Source of the DNA: Aegilops tauschii subsp. strangulata
Lineage: Eukaryota > Streptophyta > Magnoliopsida > Poales > Poaceae
Reading direction: 5' to 3'
Assembly: GCF_002575655.3 (NCBI RefSeq)
Contig: NC_053036.3
Coordinates: 155,286,627-155,350,626, forward strand
DNA length: 64,000 bases
Part shown: positions 12,401-25,172 of the stretch, one piece after another
Position numbering within the stretch: the stretch's first letter is position 1
How the letters are laid out: each line of letters starts with the position of its first letter
The notes under the pieces: generated by a model
What the model was told of the DNA's origin: nothing
Databases searched by the model: none
Seen by the model: the letters and a program-made list of their open reading frames with translations, nothing else
Position numbers and translations under genes: made by a program

Positions 12401-14243
12401 AAACAAACCTGCCTCCAGAGGATGAGCATAGATCAGTGCACTGAATCTGCACAGGCCCTGCAATACCTGAACTGGCCCATGAAACTTTTGGACGTAACGC
12501 GATTTGAAAACTTTCCCTTTCATTTCTTGCTGCCAAAAGGTTAACCTGAAGGGATTTTGGAAAGAAGATAATAAAATATGAGGAATCTAATAGTAACAGA
12601 GCAGTACCAGATCATAAAGCAGTAGGATTGGTGAACAACAGCATGTCCCAAGTTACAGTCAAAAGAAGAAAAATGATCAGAAGGAACAGAAATATGGCAC
12701 GACACTAGAACATTCTGCATAGTGCTGTGAAGCAAGAGATTATATGTTCTAGCAGTGCTAATAAAATCAAGTACAACTTACATGCTCTAGAGGTCGAGGT
12801 GCTTCTTGTTGGCTAACATTTGCTGTGCTGGGCATAGACCACACATGCAAAAGATCTGCCGAGTGCACCTTAGTAGGGTCAATCACACTAGAACCTAGAT
12901 GCGACCCCTGTAAGCCTCCATCCACCCAGCCATAACTAGTGCCTCCTCCAGCTACACCCTCCACAGGTGGTACGGATATTTCTTGCGTCTTACTTACTGT
13001 CATAAGAACAAAAATATCTGTTATCAGGCTACATAACCAGAATTTAAGCTCCAAAGTTTCCTTCATTGCTGATAAAAGTAAAAATCTCAATATACACAAA
13101 AGAATAGTTATCAATCACTAGTTCTCATATGTAATAGTCAGTTCCAGTTGTGACATACTATGCATTGAACTTATGCAAACAGTTGTTATATGAGGCTCGA
13201 ATACCTGTATTTCACAACAAACAGACCGAGAAAACATTGAGTGTGCTAGTTATGCATAAACTATGTTAACTTATAAATGCTGTGCCTTTTCCCTGATGCA
13301 ACTTCAATATCTTCATCACAGTGCACATGCATCATTCAACTAAATCATATTTCCTGAATAAAGGCAAACAGCCAGTTATGTGAATCATCGGATACCATCT
13401 CCTAACATTATCTGAACCTAAACCCAAAGTGCCTGATAAATATGGATGCATAGATTAATCGCAGTTCTACAACAAGTCCAAATTCAGTAGTACGCAGATA
13501 ACCAGGATATCAGATATAGGTGAGCATCCTTAAGCTCGCATGGAGTGGGTGCCTAAGAATTCAGTAAGCTGGGAGAAAGGGAATAACAGGTAGGCTTTTT
13601 ATGCATTCACTAGGTGGGATGATGCCTTACATGATTCATTTCTTAGCTTGCAACTGTATCTGCCTGGTGGAAACTACGTGTGATCCATAAGATGCGTGTC
13701 TGGATTTGGTTTTCAGGCGATCACTAAACTGAACAGGTACACTCTCTTAAGCTCAGAATTGAGAACAGAATGGGATCAGGCCAATGACCAATCACATCCG
13801 AATTTCCTTTTGAAATCGACACTAGCTACAACACCTCCGCCCAAGTTGTGCTCTGTGATCAGGTCAGAACGAACTTGCCATCGTAATGCTGATATATACC
13901 TACCCATGCTCCATTCACAATTCAGTGGCCTATTCGACAACTGAGAGTAACAGCGAGCAAACTCGGCACAACGCAGGCTCAGCTCGTGCGCGGTAGATTT
14001 CAGCCTCGCCACCGCCGCCGACACACGAGCACCATGCGGACCGAGCAACACCAGCACTCGCTAATCCTACGGCAGCTCCACGCGCGAAGCAGCTGAAGCA
14101 AACGGAGAAGGAAATGGGCGCGGGGGGTCCGGCTCCGGGGTGGACGGGCGATCGAGCTGTTCCGGGCAGCAATCCAGTTGGATGAGGCCGCGGAGAGGGG
14201 GGCGGCGCGTACCTGCGGCGGGGCTGGGGTCGCTGGATTCCAT
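3402..14243 (-). CDS. GH123-like (DUF4091) protein, 16 exons
   Basis: Exons by hand, 5' to 3': 14213-14243, 12782-12996, 12409-12545, 12211-12321, 12022-12123, 11149-11257, 10877-11092, 10495-10663, 10317-10398, 10139-10232, 8562-8658, 7831-7924, 7149-7221, 5338-5511, 4091-4213, 3402-3563. All introns are GT-AG, the sum is 1989 nt and the product is 662 aa. Residues about 40-200 look like a beta-rich N-terminal domain (HVWSMPSTANV, LPGETTAVWVSLNVP). Residues about 310-560 carry HGTKGWYDALDHHFRWLLQY, FCRWGDSMR and YFYLWDEP. The D421-E422 pair matches the Asp-Glu catalytic pair of family GH123 N-acetyl-galactosaminidases, where Asp stabilises the substrate acetamido group and Glu is the acid/base. 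No signal peptide is evident in MESSDPSPAAVSKTQ. The plant substrate is unknown to me. The coding frame has no lesions, so the gene is probably functional despite many transposon insertions in its introns. Confidence 0.88.
3601..3787. repeat. Minisatellite-like 31-bp repeat in the last intron
   Basis: Four copies of a unit beginning TAAGTTTCAGACAGCTCATA start at 3601, 3658, 3690 and 3755. The second and third are nearly adjacent; the others are separated by 27-35 bases. They lie in the intron between exons 15 and 16 of the GH123-like gene, about 40 bases from the acceptor of exon 16. Confidence 0.85.
3910..4055. mobile_element. Stowaway MITE (intron 15)
   Basis: It starts CTCCCTCCGTTCCAAATATA and ends with a degenerate complement (GAACGGCAGGAG), flanked by TA on both sides (3908-3909 and 4056-4057). 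The size and TA duplication fit Stowaway/Mariner MITEs of grasses. The inner arms (AAGATGTTTT / AACATCTTAT) still pair. Confidence 0.85.
4558..4638. mobile_element. Stowaway MITE, near-perfect hairpin (intron 14)
   Basis: An 81-bp element with CTCCCTCC / GAGGGAG ends and flanking TA. The two arms (around AAGAAATATAAGAGCGTTTA) are almost perfectly complementary over about 35 bases with a very short loop, so the gene's pre-mRNA would fold here into a long duplex. Confidence 0.9.
4952..4998. mobile_element. Very short Stowaway-like palindrome (intron 14)
   Basis: A 47-bp palindrome with CTCCCTCCGTCCCATAATAT at one end and the complement ending GGACGGAG at the other, flanked by TA (4950-4951, 4999-5000). 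It is little more than the two terminal repeats joined. Confidence 0.85.
5960..6636 (+). mobile_element. Probable LINE 3' tail (intron 13)
   Basis: A G/T-rich stretch in an otherwise AT-rich intron, ending with CATTATGAGTCAATAAAAAC and an A run near 6628-6636. The layout (repeated GAAAACC..., GGCGGC-type segments, a poly-pyrimidine block at 6455-6475, then GAGTCAATAAA) resembles the 3' untranslated tails of Triticeae LINE elements as I know them. No reverse transcriptase remains. The left boundary is approximate and no target duplication was identified with certainty. Confidence 0.5.
9921..10106 (-). mobile_element. Au-type SINE in intron 10
   Basis: On the minus strand the element ends with the well-known Au SINE 3' part (AACTTGTTTGGGACTAAAGG) and a TTG-repeat tail. 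It is bounded by a perfect 13-bp target duplication ACTCGATATAGCA at 9908-9920 and 10107-10119. Its 5' side lies 19 bases inside the intron from the donor site of exon 10. Au SINEs are short tRNA-derived retroposons of grasses moved by LINE machinery. Confidence 0.9.
11749..11854. mobile_element. Stowaway MITE hairpin (intron 5)
   Basis: It starts CTCCCTCCGTCCCAAACTTC and ends GATGGAGGGAG, with TA at 11747-11748 and 11855-11856. The arms around CTTGTCTTAGATTTGTCTAG pair almost perfectly around a central GGAATC...GATTCC palindrome. Confidence 0.92.
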
Positions 14244-15149
14244 GGCGCCGGCGGCGGGGAGCGATCGGTCGGTCGAGGAGGGGGGCAGAGCGTGGGCTGC
14301 TCTGTTGGATAGTGGGGGAGGGGGATGAGGGGAAGGAAGTGGGGAATGGGGGGAAGCGGAAGAGGACGGTTTCCTTTGATCGTGCTGTCCAACGTCCCGG
14401 CTCCCGAGAAGGACGAGGGGCCCACGGAACCACGTCGCCCCGAGCGCGGGGACGCACGGGGGTGAGGGGCGCGGCCCGGGCCGGCCGTGGCGGCCTCTCA
14501 ATGATCGATCGATCGCCCCGGTCCCGGTAACCCCGCGCGCCGCGCCGCGCGGCCTGCGAAATCACCTTGCGCTATGCGGTGGCGTGGTGCCGTGCGTGTG
14601 TGTCCGCCTCTGCCCAATTGAGTATTTTGTCCCGCTTCAGAATCGTCAGTCCGCAGCAGAAAGGTTTCGTTTCATCTTGAGCGGATGTGATCAAATGCTA
14701 TTCCTCAGCTACTGTACTTTGCTTCCATGATTCAGATCAGACCATTCGCGGCCAGTAGCACGTCAGGGGCACCCTACTACGGTTTGAGACACGTTTTAGG
14801 GCACCCCACTACGGTTTGAGACACTTTTCACTCCTTCCAAGGACACGTGCTGGTTGCTGCACGGCCGTTCTAACTAGTGTGCACCTTTTCCCCCAAAGAA
14901 TAGCATTGATCAGAAACGACATATAAACTGATGACACGAGTCTGAAAAAGAACTGAACGAACGAGCCTGAGACGAAGGATACACTCAATTGTGAAGTCAC
15001 CGGTTACAGCCGTTAACATAGCTCACTGCACCCATCAAGTGTGCTTGTCAGGTAACAACTTCTCACGCTTAACTAATCTAAACGAGCAACAAGTATCCAA
15101 GATACACGAACCATCAAGCCAACCCCAGTTACATTGCAAAATTCTCCGT
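14244..15149. other. Spacer between the two host genes (promoter of the GH123-like gene)
   Basis: The first 350 bases upstream of the GH123-like ATG are very GC-rich with many CpG, as in grass promoters and 5' leaders; open frames there are composition artefacts. The farther part holds the 3' UTR of the RuvB-like 2 gene and a short tandem repeat at 14766-14828. I see no unambiguous TATA box. Confidence 0.5.
14766..14828. repeat. Two-copy tandem repeat, unit about 32 bp
   Basis: The unit GGGGCACCCTACTACGGTTT... occurs at 14766-14798 and again, slightly changed, at 14799-14828. It lies in the intergenic spacer between the two host genes; its origin is not recognised. Confidence 0.85.
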
Positions 15150-18742
<3,593 letters not shown>

Positions 18743-18911
18743 TTAGCAGTCGCCGGTCAGGTGGAGATATATGGAGGCGGAGGGGAGGAGGAAAAGAGGG
18801 GGAGAAAAATGAGAAGAGCGGAAGTGTGTTTGTCGTCTTGATCGTAATGGGCCGGTACCTTCAGCCCAGATGTAATGCTATTCCCCATCCTGCTCAGAAA
18901 AAAACAAGATA

Positions 18912-19082
18912 GAATTCCTTATTTGGCCCTTTTTTAAAATTTGGTTTCCTTTTTTGACTAAAAAACTTCCTTTTTTTCTCTTTTTGACACTTAAAGTCCA
19001 TTTTGTTCCCTACGTGACACTTTCATCCATTTTTTCATCCGACGGTGTTAACTATGACGTACAAAGACAATTTTATCCCTAG
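18912..19082. repeat. Left terminal inverted repeat of the long-TIR element
   Basis: It pairs with 23904-24070. Similarity is high along the whole length with scattered substitutions and small indels in T runs, so the two arms have diverged since insertion. Confidence 0.85.
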
Positions 19083-20411
19083 TGGTAGTATATGTCATCA
19101 AGAAAGGGAAGAGAAGGAGCGTGAATATGAATGTATGAAAGTGTTGAGCGTTGGAGATTCCACGTTCAAATATTCATATGCACCTGCGCCCAACCAGTCG
19201 CGTTGCACAGCTCGATCCGCGAGAGCCCGGCACTCGGGTGCTCATGCACGAGTACGTGCAAAGCTAGCACAAGAAGCATCGACCGGATCAATTCGATCTC
19301 GGCGGAATACTCTGGTAACTATCGTACTGATTCGTGTATATACATGGTAGTGAGGAGACATTTTTTTGGAACGATTCGATGGAGACATTTTACTCGATGG
19401 AGGCGTGAGCTTGTGCAGCAATTGAAGCGCGAACACAGCTCAGGACATCACTCGTTGACATGTCAAGGTCTAAACTATCACCCGCAAGATTAATCTGCAC
19501 AAATTTATACACTACAGTCTACAGTAGAGGCTGAATGGTTAGTCATTATTCCACTCATCATATTATTATTAGTCCCCCGCAATTTTTTTGATGATTAGTC
19601 ATATAGTACTATTTTTTTATTTATCCAACCACGACAAAATATATCATATTGCCTCTTTGTTTGCATGTGAATAATCTGGTCACACTAGCTGAGTGCCCGT
19701 GCGTTACCACGGAACATAAATTTGGGTGTCACTCAGCATTGTTATTCACCACCAACGCTGATCCAACCTTGCTAGTTGCTCACGGTTATCAACGAACCCA
19801 CGATAAGCCCTCTTGTAGCCTGGACAACCCCTCCTTAATGCGCCCACCTCACAAAATAGTATGATACGTTTTTCTCTATAGAATGTACTCCCTTTGTTAC
19901 AAATTTCTCTCTAAAATGTACCAAAGTAGCCATGTACCAAAGTAGCCTGATAGACAAGTAAGAAGCAAGTAAGCAAATATTAAAAAAAGAGAACACATAC
20001 CACATCAAACGAAGCATAACTGCATCTCAACATAACTAAATAAGCATCCTATCAAGCAGCCACATCTGATATGTCCATCTTCAATCTATGTTCTTCCAAC
20101 TAAATATCTGCTATGACAAACTCATATTGCTCTGCATTTTCTGAAACCATATGTCAAAATAACCATGATTGCCCGTGCGTTGCCACGGAATAAAGAGCAT
20201 GAATACTTTTTCTATTCAGAAATCGACTTTGAAAGAAGATAAACATGTTTCACTCTTCTATGTCTGTAGACCAATATCCACCCTCTTCATCACCTTACTG
20301 ACATAATGACAATGATCTTCTTAACATCCCTCCACTTGTTTTGACAAAACCACATGATTTGGAAATGGAATAATAGTCACTTGAACACATACGTTGAATA
20401 ATACATATGTA

Positions 20412-20525
20412 CTCCCTCCGTCCGGAAATACTTGTCGGAGGAATGGATGTATCTAGTCATATTTTAGTTTTAGATGCATTCATTTTTACACATTTTCATG
20501 ACAAGTATTTTCGGACGGAGGGGGT
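20412..20525. mobile_element. Stowaway MITE nested in the Helitron
   Basis: CTCCCTCCGTCCGGAAATAC at the left and GTATTTTCGGACGGAGGGGG at the right form the terminal repeats, with TA at 20410-20411. The right end is slightly altered (GTGC instead of GTA). Confidence 0.85.
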
Positions 20526-20859
20526 GCTTTCTAACAGTATCATGCCTTGGCCTCATGCAGACGTCTTCATTCACTCCTTGCTTTCGGAAACCTACTGCCC
20601 TCTAACCACATGCCTGTCTCATATCTAAAGCTCACCATGCATGATAAAATCAAATGAGAAATCAGAAAATGCACAGAAATTTAGAAAAAAAATCAAGGAA
20701 ATCGCAGAAACTATGTCGAATTAAAACAATTAATAAAAAGTAGGTATTTAAAAATTTGAAATTTATCGAATCACATGATTTCTCTAGAATGTTTTTACTT
20801 ATAAAATATTCTTGTGAATAGCACATAGGCAAAGCGCTGACAACAATTCCTGCAAGCTC

Positions 20860-21138
20860 TACAACCTTCAGCTCAGATGTACTTATCTCAGTGCAGAAGT
20901 ATGCAGTCCCAACTTGGCCCTTCCCAAGCTTCCGACTAAGGATATAAATATAATGTTCCCTTAGGTCTGCCGTGTTCAGCCCAATGACAGAGATAGATGT
21001 TGGAACAAACCTTCCTTCAGAATCCCATAAATAGTGGACTGTTAAAACTTCTTCAAATGTGAGAGCAATCCTCTTCAAGGTGTTCATCAGCATACCTAGC
21101 TTAAAAGACAATATATTCTCTTCTGCATAGGATTTCAC
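20860..21138 (-). pseudogene. Captured fragment resembling a CDPK-type kinase N-lobe
   Basis: On the minus strand the stretch LREHYIYILSRKLGKGQVGT followed by AYFCTEISTSE (about 20964-20872) looks like the beginning of a calcium-dependent protein kinase domain: the glycine-rich ATP loop has the form LGxGxxGxxYxCTE. The 53 residues before it (MNTLKRIALTFEEVLTVHYL...) are not from a kinase as far as I can tell, so the frame joins pieces of different origin, as Helitron captures often do. The invariant Lys, HRD and DFG motifs are missing, so it cannot be an active kinase. Function, if any, is not evident. Confidence 0.45.
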
Positions 21139-21497
21139 AAATGTACTTAGTTGAGTTTGTGTGTTCTATTCAAAACATAACATCATTTTTTATGGTTTTC
21201 TATTTTAACAATGGACACATGAAATACTTGGTGCATGTATATCCATATGAGATCTAACATGTAGTTGTAGTTTCAAAACAAAAATAAGCCATGAATAGTT
21301 ATGTATAGTCATAGTTACCATGCCCTTTTAAATTACTCACCACCAAGTCCTAAGTAGCAATGGAGTTTCTTCCTTCGAACCAAAGAAGTGGTTTATAATT
21401 TGAAAAATAGAACCAGAAAACAATAGTGAAGATAAAACTAAGTTGGAAGAATGTAGATTTTTGTCCTCTTTAGTGAAGTCTGAAGACTAAAGTAGTA

Positions 21498-21680
21498 CTC
21501 CCTCCGTAAAGAAATATAAGAGCATATAGATGTACTAATATGCAACACTGCATGAACTATCAGTCACATGTATATCAGCATCATGGTTTCCACTTTCCAG
21601 TGTTTTCTTAAATTTATCAATCACGGGTATATCAACATTATGTTTGCCTCCAATATAGTTATAGTGGAACAAACGGAAGT
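21498..21680. mobile_element. Diverged Stowaway-like MITE nested in the Helitron
   Basis: The left end CTCCCTCCGTAAAGAAATAT is clear and preceded by TA. The right end (GGAACAAACGGAAGTA) is only a weak complement, so the right boundary is uncertain. Confidence 0.5.
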
Positions 21681-21731
21681 ACTCAATTGATAGTGAAGGA
21701 ACCAAGCCTGCAAGGCATGAAATGTATTCTA

Positions 21732-21801
21732 TTCCCTCCGTCCCAAAATAAATGTCTCAACTTTAACTTAAGTTGAGACACTTATTTTGCTAGAGAGGGA
21801 G
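21732..21801. mobile_element. Short Stowaway MITE nested in the Helitron
   Basis: TTCCCTCCGTCCCAAAATAA and the complement ending AGAGAGGGAG enclose a palindrome TTTAACTTAAG; TA flanks both ends. Total 70 bp. Confidence 0.85.
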
Positions 21802-22611
21802 TATATAATGAATATAAATAAAATAACTACGATGTAGCACTAAGACCTTTGTAGTATTTTCCTTCTTGGGAAAAGGTTATGTGAACACAAGGTACATCTC
21901 GTATATACTTACCTGTGCCACTACCTCACTATAAAATGCTACATAAAGACATACGTCTATCTGCAGTGATTTACTGAACAAAGTCTAAAGATACTTAATG
22001 TTATTATTTTAAACACATACTTTTTATTTGAAAAACATTAAAATACTCTGTAGAAATTGTTATGATCAAGTGAAGTACACTTCATAACAATTTTATAGAA
22101 CTAACTTTTTATATAAATTTGAGAGCAACATCTTAAGGCTGGAATTAACAAAAAAGGCATGTACTACATCCAGCATCATCTTAAGTAGCAACACACAGAT
22201 ATTAGGTAGGTGTGTGTACAGAAAGCTCTCGATTGAGCAGCATTTTAGTACATCATAGTAGCTAATTTTCAGGATATATTGGTCAATGAATAGTCGGAAG
22301 AAGTAAACAGATGGTTACCAAAAGTTTCGGCATTGTGGAGCTTACACAGTCTTCCACCTTATCCTGACCTTGGTATTGAATCACTGTTACAGCAAACACA
22401 AATATGGATATATCAGATAAAAATCAGAAAACAAGTTGCACTCTCTGCCAAAACCATATGCAATACCTCCTGTAGTAGGAGTATTTTCAGTAACTACTCT
22501 GATGTACTACTGCTCATAGTTTCAGTAAACAAATAAAATACATGCAGAACTAACACATGGGATACTGAGCAAAACCAAAACATAAAGAGGAAATTATTGC
22601 CAGCGAGAAAT

Positions 22612-23380
22612 ATGAAGTTAAGTCTGATGTACCGCTACAGCCATACGTGTAACCTCGTCAGTTATCCACCCCATCCGCGAAACTCTCTTCCGATTGTTGC
22701 CCCCGTGGCCTATCCATCACAACAAGAAGACTATATGTAGAGAATGGCGAAACAAAATAAACAAGACTATCAAATTTCTGCTACAAAGAACGCAAAACTC
22801 CGTCAGTAGTTACAAAACTGAAAAATATAATTTCTCCTACATCTACATATCAGCAATGATGGATTTACTATCTTTTTTGAGAAATAATCAAATTGTCAAA
22901 TGTATAGAGAAATATTAGAGGTCCATGCCCATACCTTTTCTTTAACCTGAAAAATATGACGGTTAGCAGGGGCACATGAACCTGCACCGTACTTGGCACA
23001 AACCATGAAGAAATCACAGTAAGTCGTGAAATAGAAGAACAATATAACTTTTATTATTCCGTCTTCATTAGAAGTTATTCGATGAATTTGTATCAACAAC
23101 AATAGTGCAGGACATAACCAAGAAATCAAGATCGGGCTCGAGTTCTGTATTAGGAACCAGATCAAGAAGAGAACTAAACAAAATTTCAGAGAGGAAAAGG
23201 AAGAAAAAGAGCTTACTGGGTGGTACTGTGGACTCAGTCGTGGAAGTCCTCAACGGCAAGAAGGAACCCCCAGCCGGCCGTCTCGAGGTCGATGTTGAGT
23301 AACACCAGGATTGGCATGGAGCCGTTCACGTGCTCCACGCGCAGGCCCGGGACGAACTCGTCGACACCTCCGCCACTGGT
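22612..23380 (-). other. Other possible captured exons in the Helitron
   Basis: Three open segments on the minus strand have exon-like character. Bases about 22716-22620 include GNNRKRVSRMGWITDEVTRM. Bases about 23020-22936 include CDFFMVCAKYGAGSCAPANR and end in VKEK followed by GTATGG. Bases about 23380-23250 include VDEFVPGLRVEHVNGSMPIL. I do not recognise the parent genes. The last is separated by a stop from the donor-like CCCAGTAAGCTC near 23216. These are suggestions from codon texture only. Confidence 0.25.
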
Positions 23381-23903
23381 TAACGACGGGTCGGCGTGCC
23401 TGGGCGAAGGGAAGAGGCAGATGGGACCTCCGGTGACACCTCCTCGTCAAAGGACGGGCCCGCTTCCCATCTCTCGGCATGGTGTAGGGCGGCAGGGATG
23501 TTCGTCGCCTGGATCGGGGGAGATCGTGGGTGTCGTGGAGATGTGCGGGATTTTCTCTTGTTTTTCGTGGGTAGTTCGGGATTGGGAGAGAGGTCTTGTT
23601 CTGGAGATGGAGATTGGGTCGGGGAGAAGGTGTTGGACGTGGGTTCTGCCTTGTTTTTGCTTCGGTGTGGTGCGCGAGGTTTTCGGTAGATTTTTTTTCG
23701 TGCGTGCTATCGTACGAGGGGAGGAAAGGGCCGATCTGTGTTTTTCGGATGTGGATCTCGTACATGGGCCGAGTTGGCGATTTTTGGGCTGCTGCGGCCG
23801 GGCGCGTGGCCCTCGCGATGGTTTTCGTTCTAAGGGAGGAGGGGATCGAACGAGGTCGAACCATCACGACGTTTGATCCTCCTTTAATAGTAGAGATACT
23901 ACA

Positions 23904-24070
23904 CTAGGGGTAAAAATGTCTTTTTTGTCAGACTTAACACCGTTACTAGCCAAATCTGATGGAAGTGTCACATAGGGAACAAAATGAAATTTAAGTGTCA
24001 AAAAGGGAAGAAAAAGTTTTTTGGGCCAAAAAGGGAAGCAAATTTTAAGAAAGGGCCAAGTAAGGAATTC
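23904..24070. repeat. Right terminal inverted repeat of the long-TIR element
   Basis: Inverted copy of 18912-19082. The Helitron's 5' end (23896) sits only 7 bases inside the inner edge of this repeat. Confidence 0.85.
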
Positions 24071-24214
24071 CCTCCAAAACCAATGCTTCTCCTCAAAAAA
24101 CAAAAACAATGCTAACAGGCCGGATTACTCAGGTTCCTCTGTCACTCTGGAATACATCCATTCCATGTCTCATAAAAAATACATCCATTTCGTTAAAAGA
24201 TTAAAATTTTCTTA
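24071..24214. other. Short flank without recognised content
   Basis: A-rich at its left end, then a segment in which AATACATCCATT occurs twice in slightly varied form (24150, 24178). Nothing further is recognised. Confidence 0.4.
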
Positions 24215-24404
24215 TGACGTCTAACACAACACTCCTTGCCAGCATACAATGTGCTAAAGCGCTGCAATATGTCTAACAAACCGTGTTGCTCTATGTGTGG
24301 CAGCGAGAATTCGTGGAGACACTCCCTCATTGAGTGCTTGATGTCCACGTGTGTTTGGGCTTTGATGAAAGATGTTCTTGAGCATATCATGCATACTACG
24401 GAGG
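24215..24404 (+). pseudogene. zf-RVT fragment of a non-LTR retroelement-type gene
   Basis: The plus frame reads IPAYNVLKRCNMSNK-like sequence followed by CCSMCGSENSWRHSLIECLM and CVWALMKDVLEH. The C-x2-C ... H-x4-C arrangement and WRHSLIEC are typical of the zinc-binding reverse-transcriptase domain (zf-RVT, PF13966) at the end of plant LINE-type polyproteins. The frame is cut at 24405 where Angela-derived sequence begins. A piece of the downstream RNase H domain of the same kind of protein lies on the other side of the Angela array (33708-34016), so the two are probably parts of one interrupted locus, but most of the intervening domain is missing. Confidence 0.7.
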
Positions 24405-25172
24405 CCTCGGTGAAGCTGCTTACATATTGAGCATCAAGATCTATAGAGATAGATCAAAACGCTTGATAAGATTTTTCAATGAATACATACCTTGATAAGA
24501 TTTTGAAGTAGTTCAAAATGAAACAGTTAAAGAAGGAGTTCTTGCCTGTGTTGCAAGGTGTGAAGTTGAGTAAGACTCAAAGCCCGACCATGGAAGAAGA
24601 TAGAGAGAGAATGAAAGTCATTCCCTATGCCTCAGACATAGGTTCTATAAAGTATGCCATGCTATGTACCAGACCTATTGCATACCCTGCCCTGAGTTTG
24701 GCAAGGGAGTACAATAGTGATCTAGGAGTAGGTCACTGGACATTGGTCAAAATTTATCCTTAGAGGACTAAAGAAATATTTCTCGGTTATGGAGGTGATA
24801 AAGAGTTCATCATAAAGAGTTACGTCGATGCAAGCTTTTACACTGATCCGGATGACTCCGAGTCTCAATCTGGATACATATTGAAAGTGGGAGCAATTAG
24901 CTGGAGTAGCTCCATGCAGAGCATTGTAGACATAGAAAATTTGCAAAATACATACGGCTCTGAAAGTGACAGACCCATTGACTAAGCTTCTCTCACAAGC
25001 AAAACATGATCACACCTTAGTACTCTTTGGGTGTTAATCACATAGCGATGTGAACTAGATTATTGACTCTAGTAAAACCCTTTGGGTATTGGTCACATGA
25101 CGATGTGAACTATTGGTGTTGAATCACATGGCGATGTGAACTAGATTATTGACTCTAGTGCAAGTGGGAGAC
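24405..25172 (+). pseudogene. Truncated 3' end of a Copia pol (duplicate copy)
   Basis: It starts in the middle of the reverse transcriptase/RNase H region (EAAYILSIKIYRDR-like, then stop) and continues through TRPIAYPALSLAREYNSDLG to the polypurine stretch CAAGTGGGAGAC before the LTR. It shares with 31197-31963 the deletion that removes most of the RNase H part. It has no 5' half and no LTR on its left. Confidence 0.75.

Larger units (their letters stand above)
19685..23896 (-). mobile_element. Non-autonomous Helitron carrying probable gene fragments
   Basis: Read on the minus strand, the element starts TCTCTACTATTAAAGGAGG (from 23896) and ends ...GCACTCAGCTAG (at 19685). The 5' TC, the 3' CTAG and a CCGTG-N6-CACGG hairpin (19697-19712) 8 bases before the CTAG are standard Helitron termini. 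The bases outside are A and T, matching insertion between A and T without target duplication. No Rep/helicase frame is present in 4212 bp. The interior holds at least one kinase-like coding fragment, splice-site-like junctions, and three nested Stowaway MITEs. A second identical-type hairpin at 20173-20188 may be an older 3' end. Confidence 0.8.
18912..24070. mobile_element. Long-TIR element (MULE-like), interrupted by a Helitron
   Basis: Bases 18912-19082 and 23904-24070 are inverted copies of each other over about 170 bp. The outer ends read GAATTCCTTATTTGGCCC and its complement; inner parts share GACACTTAAA, CATTTTGTTCCCTA and CGGTGTTAA. Subtracting the Helitron at 19685-23896 leaves about 950 bp with no transposase, so the element is non-autonomous. 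TIRs of 100-200 bp suggest a Mutator-like element, but no 9-bp target duplication could be found. It begins 271 bp upstream of the RuvB-like 2 start codon, within likely promoter sequence. Confidence 0.7.

Noticed and set aside
13930..14565. Overlapping frames in the GC-rich region upstream of the GH123-like gene
   Set aside because: They overlap the first exon in other frames or its promoter; high GC explains the lack of stops.
23220..23876. Plus-strand frame of 218 codons near the Helitron 5' end
   Set aside because: GC-rich, overlapping frames on both strands, low-complexity R/G content; no domain. Better explained as Helitron 5' sequence.
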